A stretch of DNA of 38,470 bases, from the NCBI GenBank assembly GCA_003171315.1, contig PMYE01000029.1, forward strand, positions 21,034 to 59,503. The letters are read 5' to 3'. The notes beneath the pieces were generated by a model. The model saw nothing but the letters and a program-made list of their open reading frames with translations, was not told where the DNA came from and made no database searches. This document shows, piece by piece, positions 32,401 to 38,470 of the stretch. Numbering within the stretch: the stretch's first letter is position 1; each line of letters begins with the position of its first letter. Position numbers and translations under genes: made by a program. The stretch comes from Acidobacteriaceae bacterium. GTDB lineage: Bacteria > Acidobacteriota > Terriglobia > Terriglobales > Acidobacteriaceae.

Positions 32401-34623
32401 ATGATGACAAGAAACCTTCCGATGCCAATGATCGGGCCCAAGTTTGCCGCCGCCATCCTGTTTTTGCTGCCGGTTGCGCTCGTCTGCGCCCAAAACACTC
32501 CTCCAGGCGGCACTGCCAGCCCGGAAAAGAGCCCGCAGGCTCTGCCGGTCGTGGCCCCGGTCCAGGCCGCACCGGCAATAGCCGCGGCGGCCGGCGCCGG
32601 GTCGAGCCAGAGTAGCGGAGAATCCGCCGCCGCGAAGGAACCCAATCGCGCCCAGGCGTACTATCACCTGGCCCTGGCAGCAGTGTATGAGGATGACGCC
32701 ATCTCCGAGGGACACTCGGACGAAGTGAACCAGGCCATCGAGCAATACAAGCTGGCGCTCAACGCCGACCCCGGCTCGGCGGAGTTGAGCGACGATCTGG
32801 CCGATCTTTATTTCCGCGTCGGTCGAGTACACGATGCCGAGGCAACGGCGCGCGCGCTGCTGAAGAACTCTCCCGGCGACATTGAAGCCCACAGGCTGCT
32901 GGGACGCATCTACCTGCGCCAGCTAGGCGAGGGGCAGAAAGGGGGCGCTTCGGCTTCGAGCTCCGGCAACGTTCTTGACCAGGCCATTGCCGAGTTCGAA
33001 AAGATCGTCGCCCTCGACCCCAAGAGCGTGGAAGATCACATGGTGCTGGGTCAGCTCTACACCGTAAAACACCTGCCCGAAAAGGCCGAAGCCGAATTCA
33101 AGACCGCTGAGGCAATCGAGCCCGAGGCGGAGGACGTGGTGCTGAACCTGGCCCGGCTTTACGCCGAGAGCGGGGACATACAACATGCCGTGAAGGCGAT
33201 TGAAGCTGTTCCCCAGGACGGGCGCACCCCCAAGATGGAGTTCATGCTCGGCGCGCTCTATGACCAGTTGAAGCAGCCAAAGGACGCCATCGCCGCCTAT
33301 CGGCGCGCGGACGATCTGGAGCCCGGCGACCTGCAGACCATGGACGCCCTCGCCGCGGCTCTGCTCACCGGCGAACAGCTCGACGAAGCGCTCAAGCAGT
33401 ACAAAGCGCTTGCCGAAGCGGATCCTGAAAATTCCGAGGCGCTGGTCCATATCGGCGAGATCGAGCGCCGCCAGGGCAAGTACGAAGAGGCGCTGGCCAC
33501 CATCCGCAAGGCGCGCAAGATCGATCCCAAGTCGCTGGAAGCGGGATTCAACGAAGGGCTGCTGCTCGACGTCCTGGGCCGCTTTGACGACGCCGTCCAG
33601 ACCTACCAGGAGATGGTGGACGCCACTTCGCACGCCAACGGCGCTTATACCGAAGAGGAAAAGAACAACCGCGGCATCTTCCTGGAACGCCTTGGCGCCG
33701 TGTGCCTCGAAGAGAATAAGACCGGTCAGGCGATCGCCGCCTACCAGAAGATGATCGACTTGGGCGGCAGCCTGGCCGTGCGCGGCTACCAGGGTCAGGT
33801 GGATGCGTACCGCGGCGCCCGCGAATTCGATAAGGCCCTCGACGTCGCGCGCAAGGCGGCGGCCTCCGATCCAAAAGACCGCGACCTGAAGCTGATGCTC
33901 GCGGGAGAACTCGCTGACCAGGACCATCCCGATGAAGGTCTGGCCATGGCGAAGACTCTTCTTGACGGCGCCACCCCTGACCAGCAGCGCGGCGTTTGGT
34001 TCGCCGTCGCCCAGATGAACATCCGCCTCCGCCGCTTTAAGGATGCCGAGGAGGCGCTCGACAAGGCGGAGCCGCTCGCCACCAAGAACGACGATCGTAC
34101 CTACCTGTCTTTCCTTCGCGGCGAGTGGGCCGAGCGTCAGAAGCATCTCGATCAGGCCGAGCGGTACTTCCGCCAAGCGCTCGATCTCGATCCGCAGAGC
34201 GCCATGACGCTGAACTATCTGGGCTATATGTGGACAGATAAGGGGATCAAGCTGCCTGACGCGCTCAAGATGATTCGAAAGGCCGTCGCAATCGAACCCA
34301 TGAACGGCGCATATCTCGATTCGCTTGGGTGGGTCTACTTCAAGATGGGCGAATACGAACTGGCCGAAGACAATCTGCGCCAGGCCGTCAGCCGCGACCA
34401 GTCCGATCCCACGGTTCACATGCACCTGGGTGATCTCTACGAAAAAACCGGCCGCATCCGGCTGGCCGCCGCGCAGTGGCAGATTTCGCTCGATGAATTC
34501 GCCAAGTCAGCCCCGGCCGACATCGAGCCCGGCGACGTATCTAAGGTGCAGAAGAAGCTGGAAAGCGCCCGCGTCAAACTGGCAAAGGAAGAGAACTCTC
34601 TGGGCCAGACCAAGCCGGAGTAA
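32401..34623 (+). CDS. Secreted tetratricopeptide-repeat protein
   Basis: 740 residues. A signal peptide (AAAILFLLPVALVCA) is followed by a Pro/Ala-rich linker, then about a dozen or more TPR units from residue about 80 to 710 (for example YHLALAAVYEDDAIS, AIEQYKLALNADPGSAELSDD, AERYFRQALDLDPQSAMTLNY, LDSLGWVYFKMGEYELAEDN). The helices are regular with no frame interruption. Such proteins are periplasmic or outer-membrane-associated scaffolds for protein complexes; the partner is unknown. The start ATG at 32401 is one of two adjacent ATGs. Confidence 0.9.
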   Translation: MMTRNLPMPMIGPKFAAAILFLLPVALVCAQNTPPGGTASPEKSPQALPVVAPVQAAPAIAAAAGAGSSQSSGESAAAKEPNRAQAYYHLALAAVYEDDAISEGHSDEVNQAIEQYKLALNADPGSAELSDDLADLYFRVGRVHDAEATARALLKNSPGDIEAHRLLGRIYLRQLGEGQKGGASASSSGNVLDQAIAEFEKIVALDPKSVEDHMVLGQLYTVKHLPEKAEAEFKTAEAIEPEAEDVVLNLARLYAESGDIQHAVKAIEAVPQDGRTPKMEFMLGALYDQLKQPKDAIAAYRRADDLEPGDLQTMDALAAALLTGEQLDEALKQYKALAEADPENSEALVHIGEIERRQGKYEEALATIRKARKIDPKSLEAGFNEGLLLDVLGRFDDAVQTYQEMVDATSHANGAYTEEEKNNRGIFLERLGAVCLEENKTGQAIAAYQKMIDLGGSLAVRGYQGQVDAYRGAREFDKALDVARKAAASDPKDRDLKLMLAGELADQDHPDEGLAMAKTLLDGATPDQQRGVWFAVAQMNIRLRRFKDAEEALDKAEPLATKNDDRTYLSFLRGEWAERQKHLDQAERYFRQALDLDPQSAMTLNYLGYMWTDKGIKLPDALKMIRKAVAIEPMNGAYLDSLGWVYFKMGEYELAEDNLRQAVSRDQSDPTVHMHLGDLYEKTGRIRLAAAQWQISLDEFAKSAPADIEPGDVSKVQKKLESARVKLAKEENSLGQTKPE

Positions 34624-34748
34624 GCCCCTCGCAACCGCAACGGCGTGATCGGCGCGGCGTCACGGAACCGGAAACTGGAAGCGGCAAGACGGCAGCGTTC
34701 GCCTGAAGGAACGCTGCCTGCCGTTGTGCGCCGGTCTCGACGTGGCCC

Positions 34749-35741
34749 CTACTGCGTGTGCGCCGCTGCCGCAGCCAGATACACATCCACGCTGCTCTTG
34801 TCTACCAGCGACGTCCCGGTATCAACAAACACCGGGTACGGCGCGAACGCATCGGCGCTGTAGTCCTTGTTGAGTTGCGCGGGCGGATCGTGAAAGATCT
34901 CGTCCAGCGCCTTCAGCCCCACGAAGCCCATCGTATAGGGCTTTTGCGCGATCGTCGCGTCGATCACTCCGTCCTTGATGCTTTGCAGCGTCTCCGGATT
35001 CACGTCCCACGCCACCAGTTCCCTGCTGGTGTCTCCCGTGCGGCTGATCGCGTCGGCGACCATCTTGCCTGAAGCGGATTCCAGGCACACGAAAGCGTCG
35101 ATTTTCTTCGCACCCGTTTGCGCCATCAGTTCCTGGGCCTTGTCGAAGGCTGTGTGCAGATCGCCCTTGATGTCCACTACTTCGACAATGTTGATGCCCG
35201 GCCGCGTGGCAAAGACATCCTTGAAGCCCTTCAGCCGCTCTTCCGTGTTGGGCTGGCCGGCAAGCGTAAAGAAGACCACGTTGCCTTTGCCGCCCAGCTT
35301 CTCGATGACCCTCCGGCCGCCCAAACGCCCAGCTTCAAGGTTGTTGGTGCCTATAAAGTAGAGCCTGTAGCTGTTCTTGGCATCGGAGTCCATGGTGATC
35401 ACAGGAATGCCAGCGCTCACCGCCGCGTCGATCCCCGGCTGCATCACGGCAGCGTCAGAGACAGAGACCAGTATCCCCGCCGGTTTGGCCGCAACCGCCT
35501 TTTGGAACTCCGCCAGTTCACCCTGTGGATCGTACGTGTCAGGCCCGGCTACCCTGGCCGTCACGTTATATTGCGCGGCAGCGCTCTTGAATCCGGCCAC
35601 GGCCGTCTGCCAGTAGGGCAACGAGACGTTCACTGCAACCAGGTAGTACACTTCCTTGGGCGAGTGCCTCGCCCCGCAACCCGATACCATCGCAACCGCC
35701 AGCGCAACCACCGCCGGCGCCATTCTCTTGATCGGTTTCAT
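34749..35741 (-). CDS. Periplasmic sugar-binding lipoprotein (RbsB-like), orphan
   Basis: 330 residues. The N-terminus is a lipoprotein signal with lipobox VSGC, so the mature protein is probably membrane-anchored. The rest matches the periplasmic binding protein type I (RbsB-like) family: NVSLPYWQTAVAGFKSAA, AGILVSVSDAAVMQPGIDAA, GIPVITMDSD, FIGTNNLEAGRLGG and the final DKSSVDVYL. These proteins deliver sugars such as ribose to an ABC importer. No permease or ATPase gene is adjacent. The start at 35741 has GGGAGGT five bases upstream; the open frame beyond is not likely coding. Confidence 0.9.
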   Translation of the reverse strand: MKPIKRMAPAVVALAVAMVSGCGARHSPKEVYYLVAVNVSLPYWQTAVAGFKSAAAQYNVTARVAGPDTYDPQGELAEFQKAVAAKPAGILVSVSDAAVMQPGIDAAVSAGIPVITMDSDAKNSYRLYFIGTNNLEAGRLGGRRVIEKLGGKGNVVFFTLAGQPNTEERLKGFKDVFATRPGINIVEVVDIKGDLHTAFDKAQELMAQTGAKKIDAFVCLESASGKMVADAISRTGDTSRELVAWDVNPETLQSIKDGVIDATIAQKPYTMGFVGLKALDEIFHDPPAQLNKDYSADAFAPYPVFVDTGTSLVDKSSVDVYLAAAAAHTQ

Positions 35742-36013
35742 TGCTACCTCCCTTTGCGGTCCCAAAAAGCTTCTTGGCGCGCACCGGTAATTCCGTGCTC
35801 CCGCAGCCATCGGATAAGTTCGGCAGCATAGTACTCCCGGAAGTTGGCGGTGTCCATCCTTCGGCGCACAGGTGCTTTTATACCAGCCGCGGAACCCGGC
35901 ACATCGTGACTCACGGCACAGGAATCGGCTCTCTGCACGCGCAGCGTCCTTTTTTGCGGTATAACCAGACGTGAAGCGTTAAGTCCGCGGTTACGCCGCC
36001 AAGGCCGTTTTGG

Positions 36014-37183
36014 ATGATGCAGCTCAAAACCGAATCCGATCTGCTGCTGCCTGCTGGAATTGCCGTGAGCGGAAATGCGGAGAGCCAACTCGCCTGCCGC
36101 GCCCACGCGGAACTGCCCCACGCCTATCGCACCCCGTTTGCCCGCGACGCCGCCCGCATTCTGCACGCGCGCGCCTTTCGCCGCCTGGCCGGCAAAACCC
36201 AGGTCTTCACCCGTCTGCCGGCCGAGGGTCTGTCGGATCACTTTCGCAGCCGCCTGACCCACACTCTCGAGGTCGCGCAGATCTCGCGTACAGTGGCTGC
36301 GGCCTTGGGACTGAACACGGAGCTGGCCGAGGCCCTGGCGCTGGCGCACGACATTGGGCATCCGCCCTTTGGCCATGCCGGCGAGAAGGCTCTCGACCGC
36401 GCCTTGCGCGCCCACGGCCTCAGCTTCGACCACAACCTTCACGCCCTGCGCATTGTCACCTGGTTTGAGGAGCGCTATCCGGCCTTTCGCGGGCTCAATC
36501 TCACCCTCGCCGTCCGCGAGGGCATCGTGAAGCATTCGCGCGACTACACCGCCGAGGACCACCCCGAGCTGGCCGGGTATTTTCTCCACCAACTTCCACC
36601 GCTCGAAGCGCAGTTGATCGATCTCGCCGACGAGATTGCCTATCTGACCGCCGACCTTGACGATGGGTTGGACTCGGGCATCCTCGCCCTCGATCGGGTG
36701 CGCGAAGCATCGCCTCTCTTCCGCGGCTTCCACGACGCAGCTCTGGCCCGCTACCCCCAGGCCGCGCCCAGGCTCGCTGTTTATGAAGCCTTGCGGCAGG
36801 TTCTGAACGCGCTGGTCACGGATCTGATTGAGGAAGTGCACGCACGCGTGGGAGCCCTCGGCGCTACGGTCCTGGCTGATATCCGGCGCGCCCCGCAAAG
36901 GCTTGCCGCGCTCAGCCCGCAAATGGAGGCCGAGCGCATTGCGGTCAAGGAGTTCCTCTACGCGAGCCTCTACAACTCCCCTGGCCAGGAGCAGGAACAT
37001 ATCCGCGCTGAAGAGGTAGTCATCGAGCTTTTTCAGCGCCTCATGGCCGAGCCTGGCCTGATGCCGGAGGACCACCAGGCGCAGATTCCCACTGAGGGCC
37101 TGGCCCGTACCGTGGCCGACTACATCGCCGGCATGACGGACAGCTATATTGTGCAGTTGTGGAGACGGTGCAGCCGCGGCTAA
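36014..37183 (+). CDS. Deoxyguanosinetriphosphate triphosphohydrolase-like HD protein
   Basis: 389 residues, dGTPase family (dgt-like), which splits dNTPs into deoxynucleoside and triphosphate. It begins with YRTPFARDAARILHARAFRRL and the KTQVF motif typical of the family. The HD-domain residues appear as RSRLTHTLEVAQ, LALAHDIGHPPFGHAGE and IDLADEIAYLTADLDD, giving the metal-binding H...HD...D set. The C-terminal region with PEGL-like PTEGLARTVADYIAGMTD is also typical. The ATG at 36014 (or 36017) is used. An open frame of over 400 codons antisense to it is not a gene. Confidence 0.94.
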   Translation: MMQLKTESDLLLPAGIAVSGNAESQLACRAHAELPHAYRTPFARDAARILHARAFRRLAGKTQVFTRLPAEGLSDHFRSRLTHTLEVAQISRTVAAALGLNTELAEALALAHDIGHPPFGHAGEKALDRALRAHGLSFDHNLHALRIVTWFEERYPAFRGLNLTLAVREGIVKHSRDYTAEDHPELAGYFLHQLPPLEAQLIDLADEIAYLTADLDDGLDSGILALDRVREASPLFRGFHDAALARYPQAAPRLAVYEALRQVLNALVTDLIEEVHARVGALGATVLADIRRAPQRLAALSPQMEAERIAVKEFLYASLYNSPGQEQEHIRAEEVVIELFQRLMAEPGLMPEDHQAQIPTEGLARTVADYIAGMTDSYIVQLWRRCSRG

Positions 37184-37209
37184 CCGAAAGATCGCGGCTC
37201 CGGCCTCCC

Positions 37210-37473
37210 TCAGGAGGCCGTTTTGGCAAGGCGGTTATAGAGCCAGCCAAAGACCGCGCCGCCGATCAGTCCATCGAAGAAGGCGTAGATGGTCACAATC
37301 AGGACCTCGACGATGCTGCGGGTTGCGTGATATCCGGGATACCCTGACGACAACATCTCCAGAAAATGCTGGCCGTAGCTGCCGCAGATGAGGTTGACCA
37401 AAGCCACCAGAAAAACAGCCGCTCCCCAAAGAATCGCCGAGGACAAAGCCAGGGCCTTCACGTCGAATTTCAT
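37210..37473 (-). CDS. Small two-helix membrane protein of unknown function
   Basis: 87 residues. Helix one is LSSAILWGAAVFLVALVNLICG and helix two is VEVLIVTIYAFFDGLIGGAVFGWLYN, with a Gly-rich face (GxxGGxxFGW). The pattern resembles small conserved membrane proteins of the DUF5676 kind, but I cannot confirm the family. The start ATG at 37473 has GAGGGGG a few bases upstream. It is isolated between the dGTPase gene (convergent) and the VapBC pair (same strand, 175 bp away). Confidence 0.75.
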   Translation of the reverse strand: MKFDVKALALSSAILWGAAVFLVALVNLICGSYGQHFLEMLSSGYPGYHATRSIVEVLIVTIYAFFDGLIGGAVFGWLYNRLAKTAS

Positions 37474-37648
37474 CGTTTCCCCCTCTCTGCAACGGAATTC
37501 TAGTCCGATGGGAGGAAAAGCAGGAACACGCGGAGAGAACTGTTTTTCAGCACACGAAAAGCGCAGGGTGCAAAAGCAATGCGGGCCAAACGGCACTGGC
37601 CGTTACTGTACCGTCCCCTGCGGCCGCAAACGCCGGAGGCGTCAGGCC

Positions 37649-38074
37649 TCACGGGCGGCTCGATGATCTTGCGGGAAGAAATTCGATCTGCGCCAGATTG
37701 TCCACGGGCTTGAAACCGTAATCGGCGGTTACCAGAACATGTTGCGGCGAGTCCATGGCCAGGTTCAGGGCAAAGGCGTCGGCGTAGGCCATCTTGTGAT
37801 CGACGCGAAGCTCGGCTGCACGCACCGCTCGCTCGCCGCTCGCCGGAACAATCCCGGCCTCGCTCGGCAAAAGGCTGCTCAGGATGCTTCCTTCCTCCTC
37901 TGCGCCGAATCTCTTGCGCAAGTTCCCGGCAACCTCACCCCACTGCACGGCGGAGATGCGGATCTCAGCCTGTCCTGTGACGCAGGCTTTGAGGATCGCT
38001 TTCACGCGCTCCCCGCCCGCCTCTTTGTCGAGGTAACGGATCAATGCAGACGAGTCCAGAACGTACACTGTCAT
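37649..38074 (-). CDS. vapC: VapC-type PIN-domain ribonuclease toxin
   Basis: 141 residues. The PIN-domain acidic residues are visible: Asp in VLDSSALIRYLDKE, Glu in SAVQWGEVAGNL, and Asp in YADAFALNLAM together with VTADYGF. VapC toxins cleave tRNA or rRNA and are held in check by the cognate antitoxin. The gene lies 9 nt downstream of the AbrB-type antitoxin gene. The C-terminal end is slightly extended and Ser/Arg-rich. It appears intact. Confidence 0.92.
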   Translation of the reverse strand: MTVYVLDSSALIRYLDKEAGGERVKAILKACVTGQAEIRISAVQWGEVAGNLRKRFGAEEEGSILSSLLPSEAGIVPASGERAVRAAELRVDHKMAYADAFALNLAMDSPQHVLVTADYGFKPVDNLAQIEFLPARSSSRP

Positions 38075-38083
38075 GGGATGGTC

Positions 38084-38365
38084 CTACCAGCCCTCTTCTC
38101 GCAACTCCCGCTGGCGCTCGAGACGCCTGTCTTCGAGAAGCATATCCGTCCCCGAAGGACCGCCAGCGGTACATCCATGCATCTTTTCGATGATGCGCAG
38201 CTTGGCTGCCAGAGTCTCCGGCCTGAGAACCACCGCGTCCCCCTCCTGGCGGATGGCGACGCGCGTTCCAGGCTCGATCCCAAGGGATTCCCGGATAGCT
38301 GCGGGAATCACCATCTGGCCCTTGGTGCTCACTGTCGCGAAAAGCTCTTTCGTGGCCTGCCCCAT
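38084..38365 (-). CDS. vapB: AbrB/MazE-type antitoxin of the VapC pair
   Basis: 93 residues. The SpoVT-AbrB swapped-hairpin DNA-binding domain is at residues 6-50: VSTKGQMVIPAAIRESLGIE, then PGTRVAIRQEGDAVVLRP. The C-terminal half is a charged helical tail that likely wraps the toxin. There is no ribosome binding site before the ATG at 38363-38365, and the putative -10 box ends 7 bases upstream, so the mRNA may be leaderless. AbrB-type antitoxins autoregulate by binding their promoter; an array of AGTAAG motifs lies there. Confidence 0.92.
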   Translation of the reverse strand: MGQATKELFATVSTKGQMVIPAAIRESLGIEPGTRVAIRQEGDAVVLRPETLAAKLRIIEKMHGCTAGGPSGTDMLLEDRRLERQRELREEGW

Positions 38366-38366
38366 A

Positions 38367-38470
38367 GCTTACATTCTAGCATAAGTAAAACAAATTTCAA
38401 AAGTAAGGCACACTTAAAAGTAAGATTTTATGAGCCATAATCTTACTCGTGGCGTTTCGTCTTACTGCAC
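38367..38470. promoter_or_regulatory. AGTAAG half-site array upstream of vapB
   Basis: Copies of GTAAG or its complement CTTAC occur at 38368-38372 (CTTAC), 38403-38407, 38420-38424, 38442-38446 and 38461-38465. A perfect 9-bp inverted pair AGTAAGATT/AATCTTACT is at 38419-38427 and 38439-38447. AT-rich. The pattern fits a cooperative antitoxin operator and may continue past the right edge. Confidence 0.6.
38373..38400 (-). promoter_or_regulatory. Putative promoter of the vapBC operon
   Basis: Read on the minus strand: TTGAAA (38395-38400), a 16-bp spacer and TAGAAT (38373-38378). Transcription would start at or next to the A of the vapB ATG, so no 5' leader would remain. Confidence 0.6.

Noticed and set aside
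35744-37075. 443-codon open frame antisense to the dGTPase gene
   Set aside because: The plus-strand frame has clear HD-domain motifs; the antisense frame has none.
1-38470. CRISPR array, tRNA or rRNA genes, transposase genes, prophage
   Set aside because: No regularly spaced repeats, no cloverleaf-like or rRNA-like sequence, and no transposase or integrase motifs were seen on either strand.

Overview
The window looks like a stretch of chromosome from a soil-type Acidobacteriota (Terriglobia/Acidobacteriaceae-like). The basis is the high GC content, a VWFA-related protein of the acidobacterial type next to a very large Oar-like TonB-dependent receptor with a carboxypeptidase-regulatory-like N-terminus, tandem signal peptidases, and many secreted TPR proteins. 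No rRNA, tRNA, CRISPR array, prophage or insertion-sequence transposase was recognised. Most of the window is housekeeping and envelope biology, with small accessory pieces between the genes.

Layout. 1-5400, minus strand: the 5' two thirds or more of ftsK (runs off the left edge), uppP, a secreted SH3/TPR-like protein and an orphan FtsX/MacB-type permease. 5550-8400, plus strand: a RodZ-like membrane HTH protein, metK with a structured leader and a clear intrinsic terminator, and a secreted alpha-carbonic-anhydrase-like protein whose metal site is altered. 8470-13900, minus strand: an AsmA-like protein, then the cluster rnc-lepB-lepB (rnc and the first lepB overlap by 4 nt). 14040-18130: a secreted TPR protein, a small less GC-rich membrane protein, and an ECF sigma/anti-sigma pair with a 4-nt overlap. 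18470-22120: trmO, queE, queC, an HNH endonuclease bracketed by inverted copies of a short repeat, and a KdsC-like phosphatase. 22190-28240: a DUF5522-like Cys-rich mini-protein that overlaps the convergent VWFA-protein gene, and the TonB receptor. 28475-32190: an XRE regulator, a 118-bp foldback element, a rhomboid protease, purH and a RelBE-like toxin-antitoxin pair. 32400-38470: a large TPR protein, an orphan sugar-binding lipoprotein, a dGTPase, a small membrane protein and a VapBC-type toxin-antitoxin pair with an array of AGTAAG half-sites over its promoter.

Functional themes. Envelope building and secretion are prominent (UppP, AsmA, two LepB, RodZ-like, KdsC-like, rhomboid, TonB receptor, sigma/anti-sigma pair). 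Nucleotide, cofactor and tRNA-modification genes (metK, purH, dGTPase, queC, queE, trmO) are interspersed. The most unusual items are the carbonic-anhydrase-like protein with D/H/D in place of the H/H/H zinc site, the HNH gene lying between inverted copies of one repeat, the 118-bp nested foldback that starts on the stop codon of the XRE gene, and the anti-sigma factor ending in a TonB-C-like domain. I did not find a clearly new multi-gene system; these are candidates for a second look.
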